Positions 24,873 to 34,772 of a stretch of DNA of 64,000 nucleotides are shown piece after piece; the first letter of the stretch is position 1; every line of letters begins with the position of its first letter. The notes under the pieces were generated by a model that ran no database searches, was not told the origin of the DNA, and saw only the letters and a program-made list of their open reading frames with translations. Source of the stretch: Mucilaginibacter terrenus (GTDB lineage Bacteria > Bacteroidota > Bacteroidia > Sphingobacteriales > Sphingobacteriaceae); the NCBI RefSeq assembly GCF_003432065.1, contig NZ_QWDE01000002.1, forward strand, positions 868,001 through 932,000, read 5' to 3'. A program made the position numbers and the translations under genes.

Positions 24873-25394
24873 ATGATCACCATTATATCAGGTACCAATC
24901 GTCCAAATAGTTCAACCCTAAAGCTGGCTAAATATTACCAACGAAAGTTTGCCGAAAAAGGTGTAGAAGCCAGGGTCTTCCCGCTAACCGATCTTCCCGA
25001 TAGCATTGTTGCCACTGACCTTTATGGTAAGCGTAGCAAAGAGTTTGAACCTATACAGCGGATGGTAACAGCAACGGAAAAGTTCTTGTTTATGATACCT
25101 GAATACAATGGCAGTTTCCCCGGCGTATTAAAGGTTTTTATTGACGCGTGTGATTTTCCTACAAGCTTTTATGAGAAGAAGGCAGCATTGGTAGGAGTGT
25201 CATCCGGCAAGTATGGCAATATCCGCGGGGTAGACCACTTTACCGGCATCTGTAACTATGTGCACCTGCATGTAATGCCGCTTAAAATTCATATAGCAGC
25301 CATAAACAAGGAACTGGATGAAGAGGGGAACCTTTTCGCAGCGGATACGGTAAAGTTTACTGATGAGCAGATAGACAAGTTCATCAGGTTTTAA
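24873..25394 (+). CDS. NAD(P)H-dependent FMN reductase family protein
   Basis: A 173-residue flavodoxin-like fold. The phosphate-binding loop is GTNRPNSSTLKLA near the N-terminus, and the isoalloxazine-side motif is PEYNGSFPGVLK near residue 73. SSGKYGNIRG later in the chain is also typical. Members reduce FMN, quinones, azo dyes or chromate with NAD(P)H, and the physiological substrate here is unknown. It is cytoplasmic, and starts 241 bp from the divergent parA. Confidence 0.88.
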   Translation: MITIISGTNRPNSSTLKLAKYYQRKFAEKGVEARVFPLTDLPDSIVATDLYGKRSKEFEPIQRMVTATEKFLFMIPEYNGSFPGVLKVFIDACDFPTSFYEKKAALVGVSSGKYGNIRGVDHFTGICNYVHLHVMPLKIHIAAINKELDEEGNLFAADTVKFTDEQIDKFIRF

Positions 25395-25401
25395 ATGCAT
25401 T

Positions 25402-27381
25402 TTACCTCACCATCATTACCCACCCGGACCACAATGGTGTGTTATTCCTAAGATCAATTACGTAATAATAAACCCCGGCGGGCAGTTGCTTTCCGTTGTA
25501 GCTGCCTGTCCAGGGTTTTGCGTAGCCATTACTTTGATACAGCAGCGTTCCGCTGCGGTTAAATATTTTTACCACAGCTTCAGGATAGGTATATAATTGA
25601 TTAATGTTCCATACATCGTTTATACCATCTCCATTGGGTGAAAAGGTGTTAGGAATAGTGATCTTTTTATAAACCCTTACAAATACATCATCTGTATATT
25701 CGCCGCAGTTGGCAAGCGACTCTACATGCAATGTGTAAATTGTGTTATCAGAAGGATTTACCACAGGCGTGGCGGAAAGCGCATTATCTATGTTGCCTGC
25801 TGGTGTCCAATAGTATCGTATGCTATCGCCCGTTATAGTACCGGTAAGCGTAACAGACTCACCTTCCTGTATGGCAACGTCTTTACCTGCATCAGCATGC
25901 GGAAGCTTAAGCACGCGTACCGTTACCTCCTGAGTTTCATCGGTACAGGCGCCATTATCAATTTTAACGTGATATGTAGTAGTTTCTGTAGGGGAGGCAA
26001 TTGGGTTTGGTATGTCGTCCCGGTTTAAGCCTGTTGATGGTGACCATTTATAGTTTATGCCGCCGCCGGCAAGCAACTGTGTAGTGGCTCCGTAACAAAT
26101 AATGGTGCTGCTGCTAATGCTTGGATTAACTTTAGGCAATACACTTACGTGAGTACTCCCGCCGCGGGTACAGCCCTTATCTGTACTAACAATCACGTTA
26201 TACGTGCCATTCATGCTGTTATCCGGAGTGTAGCTTACCACCGGAGACTGCTCAGTGGAAGTAAAGCCATTTGGGCCTGTCCAGCTATAAGTGGTGCCGC
26301 CCGTAGCTGTAAGCCGCAGTGCGGTACCCTCACAAACTTTTGTTTCCGGCGCTATACCAACTATCGGCAACAAGTTTACATAAATATTAAGCGGTTTTGA
26401 GTAAATGCGGCAAGCGAGCGATTTAGAAGGCCCATCCAATATGCCCACCCGGTACTGGTACTTGCCTGCTGCAGGATTAGAGAGTGTAACATCAGCATTA
26501 TTAGCAGTAGCGCCGGTAATATCTATCCAACCTTTACCGTCGTTCTTATTTACCTGCCATTGATAGTAGGGGTCGTTGTACCCGGTCTGTTTGGATTTTA
26601 GATTAAAAGTTTGCGTACCTACGCTGCCCTCACAAAAGTTGAGGTCTGCTGATGCGTCAACACTTCCAAAGCCGGTTTCTATAATTGGACCGCATGGCCG
26701 GAAGGTTATGTCATCCAGTATAAGATCGTTTCCGTTTCCGCCGGGAGCATTGTTGATCATTTTAACAACAATGTCTGCCCCGTCTGACGGAGTGGTAAAA
26801 AATGTACCGTATTGCCTAAATTTTCCATCGGCAAAATTAGGATTGCTGTATAGTTGTGGTATGTTGCCGGTGTTGTATGGTGGTGCTAATTGCCGGCCAT
26901 CCACGGTTTCGATAATAAAAGTTATGTTGGGCTGAATGGTTCCTTGCGTTTGCGGGCTGTCGCGCATTACGTTCATTATCCAGGCTGCAAATTCATACGT
27001 GGTATTAGGGCAAAGTTGATCACCTTTAACGGTTTGAGTATAGAACAAGCCAGGATCATACGAGGCATTGATAATCATCATATAACCATTACGGTCGCCG
27101 GTATGGTCATGCGGAACTATCTCCCAGGTGGCACCAAAACAATTGGCTGTGCCGCTGGCAATGGTATAGCTACCATCGGCAGGGCAGGTGTTAGACACAA
27201 AATTGTAAGTGGTTACGTTACGCGGTAATGCCGGGCCATAGGTGCCAAAAGTAGTGCCTGCGCCAAATGTTTCGTTAATAACAGGGTCTCCCAGGCTGCC
27301 TGTACAGGTTTGCCCCCGGCTTTGCAGCCAGGGTAAAAGTAACAGGATGAGGATGAGTTTGGCAGATAAACTAGGATGCAT
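25402..27381 (-). CDS. Large secreted protein with a T9SS type B (CHU_C) C-terminal sorting domain
   Basis: 659 residues. A signal peptide (SAKLILILLLLPWL) is followed by a domain with the pattern of a carbohydrate- or ligand-binding beta-sandwich (about 25-230, with NGYMMIINASYDPGLFY). Several Ig/PKD-like repeats follow (about 240-560), containing phrases such as CEGTALRLTATGG and SPSTGLN. The C-terminal 90 residues carry ITIPNTFSPNGDGINDVW and end in YYYVIDLRNN, the gliding-motility-associated CHU_C domain that directs type IX secretion. Cargo function is unknown, and an adhesin is most likely. It converges with the FMN reductase with only 7 bp between the stops. Confidence 0.88.
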   Translation of the reverse strand: MHPSLSAKLILILLLLPWLQSRGQTCTGSLGDPVINETFGAGTTFGTYGPALPRNVTTYNFVSNTCPADGSYTIASGTANCFGATWEIVPHDHTGDRNGYMMIINASYDPGLFYTQTVKGDQLCPNTTYEFAAWIMNVMRDSPQTQGTIQPNITFIIETVDGRQLAPPYNTGNIPQLYSNPNFADGKFRQYGTFFTTPSDGADIVVKMINNAPGGNGNDLILDDITFRPCGPIIETGFGSVDASADLNFCEGSVGTQTFNLKSKQTGYNDPYYQWQVNKNDGKGWIDITGATANNADVTLSNPAAGKYQYRVGILDGPSKSLACRIYSKPLNIYVNLLPIVGIAPETKVCEGTALRLTATGGTTYSWTGPNGFTSTEQSPVVSYTPDNSMNGTYNVIVSTDKGCTRGGSTHVSVLPKVNPSISSSTIICYGATTQLLAGGGINYKWSPSTGLNRDDIPNPIASPTETTTYHVKIDNGACTDETQEVTVRVLKLPHADAGKDVAIQEGESVTLTGTITGDSIRYYWTPAGNIDNALSATPVVNPSDNTIYTLHVESLANCGEYTDDVFVRVYKKITIPNTFSPNGDGINDVWNINQLYTYPEAVVKIFNRSGTLLYQSNGYAKPWTGSYNGKQLPAGVYYYVIDLRNNTPLWSGWVMMVR

Positions 27382-27505
27382 TGGTATACTGCTGTAAAGC
27401 AGCGGTTTTCAAATTTAACTTTTTTAAGCAGATGTTTAGCTCCAAAATTGCATAGGGCACAATACTTGCTTAATTCTGTCTTTTAGACAACTACTACCAA
27501 AATTT

Positions 27506-28825
27506 ATGAAATACAAAGTCTTTCCGGTTATTGCCGCTGCGCTGATTATTTTTAGTTGCGGACAAAATGATAAAAAAGTAAACCACAGCAAAGCCGATGG
27601 TGTAAGCACGCCTGAAAAGCAGGCTGTTGATTTACCAGCCCCTTATCAAAGTAAATCTGTAAAAAATTACTGTAAGGTAATTGGCTGGCCTGCGGGTAAA
27701 ACGCCGGAAGCGCCATCCGGATTTACCGTAAGCCTATTTGCCGACAGCCTCAGGAACCCCAGAAACATTTACATAGCACCTAACGGCGACATATTGGTTT
27801 CAGAAGCAAATACCGAAGCTACAGGCATAAAAAAGGTAGGCGCTGCAATAAAAGGGGTTGCTAAATCGCAGAATCTCGGGCAAAGTGCTAACCGCATAAC
27901 GCTGCTGCGGGACAAGGATGGAGATGGTGTGCCGGAAACTAAGACCGTGTTTTTAGAACATTTAAACCAGCCTTACGGTATGCTGATTTTAGGCAACAGC
28001 TTTTATGTGGCCAATACAGACGGTATATGGAAATACCCATATCAGCAAGGGCAAACAAAGATAACGGTACCCGGTAAAATGATCTTGTCATTACCTACGG
28101 GTGGGTATAACAACCACTGGACACGTAACCTGCTGGCTAATGCTGACAATACTAAGATATTCGTTTCGGTAGGTTCGGGTACTAACGTGGCAGATCAGGG
28201 TATGGAGAACGAAAAACGGCGCGCCAATATTCTGGAAATTAACCCTGATGGCACCGGTGAACGTATTTATGCCAGCGGGCTGAGAAACCCCGTGGGCATG
28301 TCGCTGCAGCCGGGCACTAACAGGCTTTATACGGTGGTTAATGAGCGCGACGAACTGGGCGACGAACTAGTACCCGATTATCTTACCGCAGTAAAGGAGG
28401 GTGGCTTTTACGGCTGGCCGTGGGCATACTTCGGCAAACACGAGGACCCAAGATTGAAAGTGAAACGCCCTGACATGGTGAGTAAAACCCTCACGCCCGA
28501 CTTCTCCTTAGGACCGCATACAGCATCTTTGGGTCTCGCCTTTTATAGTGGTAAAAAGTTCCCGTCGCACTATGCTAATGGTGCTTTTATTGGTCAGCAC
28601 GGTTCATGGAACCGTTCTAAATTATCTGGTTATAAAGTAGGATTTCTGCCGTTCAGCAATAATGCAGCGTGTGAAAAAATGGAGGATTTCCTCACAGGCT
28701 TTGTGGCCAATGCTGAAAAGAATGAGGTATACGGTCGTCCTGTTGGTGTTACTGTTGCGAAGGACGGATCGTTACTGGTTGCAGACGATGCAAGCAACCG
28801 CATCTGGCGGGTTGCGGCTAAATAA
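27506..28825 (+). CDS. PQQ-dependent sugar dehydrogenase-like lipoprotein (sorbosone/glucose dehydrogenase family)
   Basis: 439 residues. The lipobox is IIFSCGQN, with the lipidated Cys near residue 18. The mature part is a six-bladed propeller of the GSDH/L-sorbosone dehydrogenase kind, with PSGFTVSLFADSLRNPRNIYIAPNGDILVSE split over the first blade. Later come LRNPVGMSLQPG, ERDELGDELVPDYL and FIGQHGSWNRS, all typical. It should oxidise an aldose or similar compound in the periplasm. The need for PQQ is a family assumption, and no PQQ biosynthesis genes are in the window. Confidence 0.85.
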   Translation: MKYKVFPVIAAALIIFSCGQNDKKVNHSKADGVSTPEKQAVDLPAPYQSKSVKNYCKVIGWPAGKTPEAPSGFTVSLFADSLRNPRNIYIAPNGDILVSEANTEATGIKKVGAAIKGVAKSQNLGQSANRITLLRDKDGDGVPETKTVFLEHLNQPYGMLILGNSFYVANTDGIWKYPYQQGQTKITVPGKMILSLPTGGYNNHWTRNLLANADNTKIFVSVGSGTNVADQGMENEKRRANILEINPDGTGERIYASGLRNPVGMSLQPGTNRLYTVVNERDELGDELVPDYLTAVKEGGFYGWPWAYFGKHEDPRLKVKRPDMVSKTLTPDFSLGPHTASLGLAFYSGKKFPSHYANGAFIGQHGSWNRSKLSGYKVGFLPFSNNAACEKMEDFLTGFVANAEKNEVYGRPVGVTVAKDGSLLVADDASNRIWRVAAK

Positions 28826-28845
28826 TACTTGTGAAATTTTGCGTG

Positions 28846-28878
28846 AAATAGCCCTTTAGCTAATAAAGGGCTATTTTT
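28846..28878 (+). terminator. Rho-independent terminator of the sugar dehydrogenase gene
   Basis: AAATAGCCCTTTA and TAAAGGGCTATTT form a 13-bp perfect stem with a 5-nt loop, followed by TTG. It ends just before the next TonB receptor gene. Confidence 0.88.
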
Positions 28879-28890
28879 GTTGACTATACT

Positions 28891-30969
28891 ATGAACAAAC
28901 ATCTACTTTTTACTTCGGTAATATCGTTCTCTTCCATAATTGCTGTTGCGCAGCAAAAACCCGCACCTGTCAAAACAGATTCTGTAAAGCAACTGCAAAC
29001 TGTAACTGTAAAGGGTTATTTAAGCGAGCAGCCGGTGCTTAGTGTACCTGCATCGGTAAGTGTGTTGGGTGCTCAGCAATTAAAGCTACAGCCGGATAAC
29101 TCGTTTGTTACCGCGCTGAATACCATACCAGGAATACGGGCCGAAGAGCGTTCACCGGGCAGTTACCGGCTAAGCATCCGCGGAAGTTTACTACGGTCGC
29201 CGTTTGGAGTGAGAGATGTCAAAGTTTATTTCGATGAAATACCACTAACTGATGCCGGCGGCAATACTTACCTGAACGCGATAGACGTCAGCAACGTCAG
29301 GCACATCGAGATACTCAAAGGTCCTGATGGTAGTTTATTTGGTGCAAATAGCGGCGGCGTGGCACTGCTCAGCCCGGTGAACCGGCTGGATAGCAGCTAC
29401 CTTTCGGCAGGTATAAACGGAGGCTCTTATGGCTTGTTCCACCAAAAGGTATCATTGCAAAAAAGCTCTGGTAATAACCGTTTCAATTTTAATCAATCCT
29501 ATCAACATTATGACGGTTACCGGCAGAATAGCCGCATGTACCGCACCTACCTTCAAGCAGGGGATGCTTACCAATATGCTCCAAAGAGCGAGCTGCGTGC
29601 TACCGCTTTATACTCCGACCTTGATTACCAAACGCCGGGAGGGCTAAACTTTGCGCAGTTGCAGGCTAATCCGCGTGCGGCAAGGCTTGCCACTGCCACA
29701 CTTCCGAGTGCTATCGACCAAAGAATACGCATCAACACTAAAATGCTTTTGGGTGGGTTAGTGAACGACGCGCAATTAGCCGACGGTGTACGAAATGTAC
29801 TCACCGTTTTTGGTAACCATGTGGATTTTGCCAACCCGTTTATTACCAATTACGAAGAGCGAAACGAAAACACCTACGGTTTGCGCACCTACTTTGGATT
29901 TGCAGGCAAAACAAGCGAGAATTTTAGCGGCAAACTAAACGTCGGGATGGAATGGCAGCAAACCAATTCGCTCATTAGTAACTTCAATACCAATAAAGGC
30001 GTAAAGGCGGATACGCAACGAGTAGATAAGATCAACACCAATCAGCATTTCTTTTTCGCCCGGTATGCGGCAGACATTTACAAACGCCTCCATGCCGAAG
30101 CTGCTGTAAGTTTAAACTATTATCGCTACAAATTCCGCAACAGTTTTCCTTTAAAAGAGAACGACTTTAATGACCGTGATTTCTCGGCACAAGTAATGCC
30201 GAGGCTGGCACTTTCATACCAGATCACTAACGATTTTATATGGAGGGCTTCTGTTAGCCGGGGATATTCTACACCTACCACTGCGGAGGTACGGCCAACC
30301 AATAATATTGTAAATACCGGCTTACAGGCTCAATATGGCTGGAATTACGAAACAGGTTTCCGGTTGCGCAATAAGGACGAAAGTATGCTGCTGGATGCCT
30401 CTGTTTTTTACTATCGCATAAGTAACGCTATTGTTCGCCAGCTAAATCCCGACGAAACAGAGTATTACACCAATGCGGGCGGTACCAAACAGCCAGGGAT
30501 GGAGCTGTCGTTCACCGATTGGCTTATCCGCAGGAACAATGTAGGCTTCATTCGCGGGCTGCAGTTTAATACAGCAGTGAGCGTAAGCCGTTTTAATTTT
30601 AAGGATTATAACGTAGCCGGCAACAATTACTCAGGCAACAGGCTTACGGGCGTACCTCGCGAGGTTATCGTATCATCAATACAGGTTTTACTTCCTCAAA
30701 GCTTGTCACTATTTGTTCAGCATAACTATACCTCTAAGATCCCGCTTAATGATGCTAACACGGTTTATGCAAACAAGTATAACCTGTTGCAGGCAAATGC
30801 TTCCTGGGCGCATAGAGTTGGTAGGAGCAGGTTAGAGGTTTACTTTGGTGCAGACAACCTGCTGAATGAAAAGTATAGCTTAGGTAATGACCTTAATGCT
30901 GTAGGTAACCGTTACTACAACCCTGCACCACCAAGAAATTACTACGCCGGAGTAGGAGTGGAGCTCTAA
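28891..30969 (+). CDS. TonB-dependent receptor (siderophore/vitamin type)
   Basis: 692 residues with a signal peptide ending near residue 21. No carboxypeptidase-regulatory domain is present. After QLQTVTVKGYL, which resembles a TonB box, comes the plug domain (about residues 50-155, with RLSIRGSLLRSPFGVRDVKVYFDEIPLTDAGG and VEILKGP-like IEILKGPDGSLFG). The barrel ends in NYYAGVGVEL with a final hydrophobic residue, the classic outer-membrane signature. The ligand is unknown: iron chelates, copper or a vitamin are possible. It starts 12 bp after a strong terminator and so must have a promoter inside or just after that hairpin. Confidence 0.87.
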   Translation: MNKHLLFTSVISFSSIIAVAQQKPAPVKTDSVKQLQTVTVKGYLSEQPVLSVPASVSVLGAQQLKLQPDNSFVTALNTIPGIRAEERSPGSYRLSIRGSLLRSPFGVRDVKVYFDEIPLTDAGGNTYLNAIDVSNVRHIEILKGPDGSLFGANSGGVALLSPVNRLDSSYLSAGINGGSYGLFHQKVSLQKSSGNNRFNFNQSYQHYDGYRQNSRMYRTYLQAGDAYQYAPKSELRATALYSDLDYQTPGGLNFAQLQANPRAARLATATLPSAIDQRIRINTKMLLGGLVNDAQLADGVRNVLTVFGNHVDFANPFITNYEERNENTYGLRTYFGFAGKTSENFSGKLNVGMEWQQTNSLISNFNTNKGVKADTQRVDKINTNQHFFFARYAADIYKRLHAEAAVSLNYYRYKFRNSFPLKENDFNDRDFSAQVMPRLALSYQITNDFIWRASVSRGYSTPTTAEVRPTNNIVNTGLQAQYGWNYETGFRLRNKDESMLLDASVFYYRISNAIVRQLNPDETEYYTNAGGTKQPGMELSFTDWLIRRNNVGFIRGLQFNTAVSVSRFNFKDYNVAGNNYSGNRLTGVPREVIVSSIQVLLPQSLSLFVQHNYTSKIPLNDANTVYANKYNLLQANASWAHRVGRSRLEVYFGADNLLNEKYSLGNDLNAVGNRYYNPAPPRNYYAGVGVEL

Positions 30970-31010
30970 ATCGGCGGGCATTATCTATGAACCTATCGTT
31001 TACTTTTTTG

Positions 31011-31018
31011 TAGCTTTG
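31011..31018 (+). promoter_or_regulatory. Bacteroidota -7 box (TAGCTTTG) for the peptidase gene
   Basis: An exact TAnnTTTG match 17 bp before the ATG at 31036. Confidence 0.5.
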
Positions 31019-31035
31019 ATATACAACCAATTATC

Positions 31036-32097
31036 ATGAAATTAAAAAACCTGTTTATCCTGGGTGCTGCTTGTGTGCTTGTTACTATCTGCTCTTGTAC
31101 AAGCCCAGCAGCAAAGCAGTACGAAGCACCCGAACTTGCCGAATACTTTAAAGATACTACAGCAGTACCAAAAACCGGCGGTGTAAAAATGGTAACCATT
31201 AATACTCCCAAAGGAAAGTTTAAGGTTTGGACCAAAACGTTCGGCAACAGCCCAACCATGAAGCTGCTGCTGCTTAACGGCGGACCAGGTGCTACACACG
31301 AGTACTTTGAATGCATGGAGAGCTTTCTCCCGGCTAAGGGGATAGAGTTGATCTATTACGATCAGTTGGGTTGCGGCAACTCCGATAATCCTAAAGACAC
31401 TGCCATGTGGGACCTACCCCGCTATGTGGAAGAGGTGGAGCAGGTGCGGCAAGCATTGCATTTAGATAAGGACAACTTTTACTTGTTGGGACACTCATGG
31501 GGAGGCATACTAGCTACAGAGTATGCGCTAAAATACCAGCAGCACCTTAAAGGCCTTATCATTTCAAACATGATGATAAGTTGCCCTGCTTACGGCAAGT
31601 ATGCCAATGAGGTGCTGGCAAAACAGTTTGACCCGAAAGTACTGGCACGAATCAGGGAGATAGAAGCTAAAAAGGATTTTGCAAACCCGGAGTATATGCA
31701 ATTGCTGATACCTAACTTTTACGAGAAACATATTGTTAGAATGCCGCAAGCGCAATGGCCCGAACCGATAAGCAGGGCAATGGGCAAGCTAAACGAATCG
31801 TTATATGTTACCATGCAGGGGCCAAGTGAGTTTGGAATTTCGGGAAAGTTAACCAACTGGGACCGCACAAAGGAGATTGCAAAGCTTACTGTACCAACCT
31901 TGAGTATAGGAGCACAGTATGATACCATGGACCCAAAGCACATGGAATGGATAGCTAAACAAGTAGAGAATGGTAGCTACTTGTATTGTGAGAACGGCAG
32001 CCACATGGCTATGTACGATGACCAGAAAACCTACATGCGCGGCCTGGGTAAATTTATTACCGGCATTAACAACGGCCAAAAGAAAATAGAATTGTAG
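31036..32097 (+). CDS. Proline iminopeptidase-family alpha/beta hydrolase, predicted lipoprotein
   Basis: 353 residues. The N-terminus carries a lipobox (VTICSC, Cys near residue 17), so the protein is probably anchored to a membrane outside the cytoplasm. The oxyanion and lid motif LLLNGGPGATHEYFE and the nucleophile motif GHSWGG (Ser154) mark the S33 proline iminopeptidase family. Asp in GAQYDTMDPKH and His in CENGSHMAM complete the triad. It probably removes N-terminal proline from peptides, which would suit an organism that also degrades hydroxyproline. That link is inference. Confidence 0.87.
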   Translation: MKLKNLFILGAACVLVTICSCTSPAAKQYEAPELAEYFKDTTAVPKTGGVKMVTINTPKGKFKVWTKTFGNSPTMKLLLLNGGPGATHEYFECMESFLPAKGIELIYYDQLGCGNSDNPKDTAMWDLPRYVEEVEQVRQALHLDKDNFYLLGHSWGGILATEYALKYQQHLKGLIISNMMISCPAYGKYANEVLAKQFDPKVLARIREIEAKKDFANPEYMQLLIPNFYEKHIVRMPQAQWPEPISRAMGKLNESLYVTMQGPSEFGISGKLTNWDRTKEIAKLTVPTLSIGAQYDTMDPKHMEWIAKQVENGSYLYCENGSHMAMYDDQKTYMRGLGKFITGINNGQKKIEL

Positions 32098-32100
32098 TTT

Positions 32101-32129
32101 AATAATGGCCTGTTTAACAGGTCATTATT
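32101..32129. terminator. Bidirectional terminator between convergent genes
   Basis: AATAATGGCCTG and CAGGTCATTATT pair with one G-T wobble around a 5-nt loop. It serves the peptidase gene and the hexosaminidase gene. Confidence 0.7.
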
Positions 32130-32133
32130 AAAG

Positions 32134-34692
32134 TTATAGCGCTGGTTTAGTCGACTCGAACCCGGCTTCGGCTACGTTGCCTCCGCGACCTTTGTTGTCA
32201 AACGCGCGGAACTTCACCACTCCGCTAGCATCTACCGGCCCGGTATAGATCTTGCTTTTCGCGTCCGGCTCTTTACCGTTGGTAGTGTACCGGATAGTAA
32301 GGCCTGGGTATTGAATATTGGCTACATACTGGCCGCCCTGGTTGATGACGCCGGGTTTTGGTAACCGGAAATCAAAACCGCCGCTGTAATAGTTTAACCT
32401 CGGTAGCTCGCGTTTGCCAAGCACGTTCATAAAATGGTTCCAGTCGTCCTGGTAAAGCTCTTTGCTTTTTACAGGGTTTTTTTCGTTGGCCCATTCCGGA
32501 TCTTTAGCCCAGGCGCGTTCGGCCAATGCAAGCAGTTTTGGGAAGATCATGTATTCCATCCGCTCGCCTGATTTTACCGTTTCGGCCCAAAGCGCACCTT
32601 GTAGGCCCAGTATGTTACTCTTTCCATAATCGGTAAGTCGCTGCTTCCCTGTAAAAATAGCCCGGTTAATAGGCTGGCCACTCTTGTCTACATCTGCATT
32701 CTTGAAGTAATCGAAAGGTATAAAAGAGAAGAATTTGTCTATCCCTAAGTAAGCTCCCCAGTAATAACCTGGTTCATCAAACGACTTATAGTTGGCCATG
32801 TCAAAATAAAGGTTGGTTACACAGGTAAGCACCACCTTGTAGCCGCCATTCGCAAGTTTGTAGGCAAGATCCTCCTGTCCGTCACCCAGTACGTTGTTCC
32901 ACACATCCATACGCATACCTTCGTTGGCGAAGGCAGGATTAGGTACATAAGTGCTTTGCCCGTCTACAGATGTTTTCAGCAAGCCTACTTCCTCCCAGCC
33001 TGAAAGCGCCAGGCCGCGTTTTTTCAGCATATCGTTTAAGCGTCCGTAAAAGTAGTACCATACATCACGTGCTTCTTTTAATTCCGGGTGCGATGCTTTA
33101 AGCGTGAGCCACGAAGGCGATTTTTCCCAAACGCCTGCCGGCACTTCGTCGCCGCCAAAGTGAATGGTTTCTAAAGGCGCACCGGCTTGTTTGTATAAGG
33201 CAACCAGGTCGTTGGTCACCGTTTCCATAAAGGCATAAGTGGATGGTATCGAAACGTCAATCACGTTATCATTCCAGTACTGTACCGAGCGATACTGGCT
33301 TTTATCGTTAAGGTCGCGCAGCAGATATTTTTCAGCGCCTGCTTTATCGCCAGCCGCAAGCATCCGCTCGTAACGTGCGTCCATAGCCTTTATAGCGGCC
33401 CTTGCATGGCCGGGTGCTTCTATCTCGGGAATGACGTTAATGTGCCTGTCTGTAGCATACTTTAATATTTCAATGTAATCTGCTTTGGTGTAAAAGCCTG
33501 TTCCTGCAGTGTTACTAAAATCTGGCCCTGAGCCATGTGACGGGGGCAAGTGGGTTTTACTGTCTAGAGTATGCCCCCGTTTGCTTCCTATTGCGTTAAG
33601 CTCTGGCAGAGATGGTATCTCAATACGCCATCCTTCATCGTCAGTAAGGTGCAGGTGCAATGTATTTAGCTTATAAAGCGCCATGCCGTCTATCAGCTTC
33701 ATCACTTCTGCCTTGTTCTGAAAGTTACGGGCAACATCAAGCATAACCGCGCGATGCCCAAAACGTGGTTGATCGGTCACTTCAACGCAGGGTACCTGTA
33801 TTGATGATGCGGGTTTAGTCCATGCAGATGGCGGTATTAGTGTCTTAAAAGATTGTATCCCGTAAAATATCCCAACCGGTGTAGATGCGGTTATGGTCAC
33901 TTTATTGGGTGTAACGCTAAGCTTGTAAGCTTCCGCACCTAACGATGCGTCTTTAGCAATCAATATCCCTTTGCTGGCTGTGCCTTTTCCGGTAACCGGT
34001 TTGCCAAAAAGCTTGGTGAGATCGGCAAACAGGCTGTTAGCCTCTCCATTGTATTCTGGTTCGTAAGTTACGTCTACAGCCGGGGTTAAAGTAAAGTTGC
34101 CGCCTGTTTCCTGATAGCTTACAGGTGTAGGGAATACCTTTACCAGCTTGTTGTAGGGAATATCCTCAATGGTCTTATTCTGGTTGAACAGTACATCAGG
34201 GGTGATCAGTCCGGGGTAGGTGGGATTAAAAGATTTCACTACGAAATCTCCCAGGGCGTAACCTTTAGCAGGTTCTGCATCCCACACCAGGTAAGGGTTT
34301 TCTATGGCGTCTGTAAAATTAACAACAATAGATTCGCAAATGAACTCTATCCTGCCACTTTCGCCCGGCTTTATCTCTGTGAATTTTGTATTAGGAGTAA
34401 AGCTGTAAAGGTCGCCGTTAAGTTGTTCTACACGGGCGTTGCCGCTGGTAGCATCTGCAATAAAGTTACGTGAGGAATTAAAATATAGCTTCCAGCCGTT
34501 AGACGGGAAGGTGGCCTTACTATGGTTGGTAATGGTAATAGCGGTAAGTGCCTGCTGCTTATTCTGATAATTGTTATCTACAACTTCCCAGGTTATGGTT
34601 AGGTCACGTGGATTGATTGTTGGTTCGGCGGCTTTGGTGAAAGCTTTTACATTCACTAGTAAGGCAACGATCAGTATTGCAAGGCGGTTCAT
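32134..34692 (-). CDS. Beta-N-acetylhexosaminidase (glycoside hydrolase family 20)
   Basis: 852 residues with a signal peptide. Domains in order: an N-terminal CHB_HEX carbohydrate-binding domain (about 25-170, DLTITWEVVDN), a GH20b domain (about 185-325), the TIM-barrel catalytic domain (about 330-700) and a C-terminal CHB_HEX_C domain (about 780-845, YTTNGKEPDAKSKIYTGP). The catalytic pair Asp515-Glu516 sits in HFGGDEVPAGVW, and LHLHLTDDEGWR is also conserved. It removes terminal GlcNAc or GalNAc from chitin oligomers or glycoproteins, probably in the periplasm. This chitobiase-type layout is like that of Proteobacterial chitobiases. Confidence 0.93.
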   Translation of the reverse strand: MNRLAILIVALLVNVKAFTKAAEPTINPRDLTITWEVVDNNYQNKQQALTAITITNHSKATFPSNGWKLYFNSSRNFIADATSGNARVEQLNGDLYSFTPNTKFTEIKPGESGRIEFICESIVVNFTDAIENPYLVWDAEPAKGYALGDFVVKSFNPTYPGLITPDVLFNQNKTIEDIPYNKLVKVFPTPVSYQETGGNFTLTPAVDVTYEPEYNGEANSLFADLTKLFGKPVTGKGTASKGILIAKDASLGAEAYKLSVTPNKVTITASTPVGIFYGIQSFKTLIPPSAWTKPASSIQVPCVEVTDQPRFGHRAVMLDVARNFQNKAEVMKLIDGMALYKLNTLHLHLTDDEGWRIEIPSLPELNAIGSKRGHTLDSKTHLPPSHGSGPDFSNTAGTGFYTKADYIEILKYATDRHINVIPEIEAPGHARAAIKAMDARYERMLAAGDKAGAEKYLLRDLNDKSQYRSVQYWNDNVIDVSIPSTYAFMETVTNDLVALYKQAGAPLETIHFGGDEVPAGVWEKSPSWLTLKASHPELKEARDVWYYFYGRLNDMLKKRGLALSGWEEVGLLKTSVDGQSTYVPNPAFANEGMRMDVWNNVLGDGQEDLAYKLANGGYKVVLTCVTNLYFDMANYKSFDEPGYYWGAYLGIDKFFSFIPFDYFKNADVDKSGQPINRAIFTGKQRLTDYGKSNILGLQGALWAETVKSGERMEYMIFPKLLALAERAWAKDPEWANEKNPVKSKELYQDDWNHFMNVLGKRELPRLNYYSGGFDFRLPKPGVINQGGQYVANIQYPGLTIRYTTNGKEPDAKSKIYTGPVDASGVVKFRAFDNKGRGGNVAEAGFESTKPAL

Positions 34693-34772
34693 TTAATTAT
34701 ATTTAGGTGCTTGGTGCGTAAATATAATTAAATATCTATTTAGGATGTCAGCTTAACTTTTTAAAATAGTTA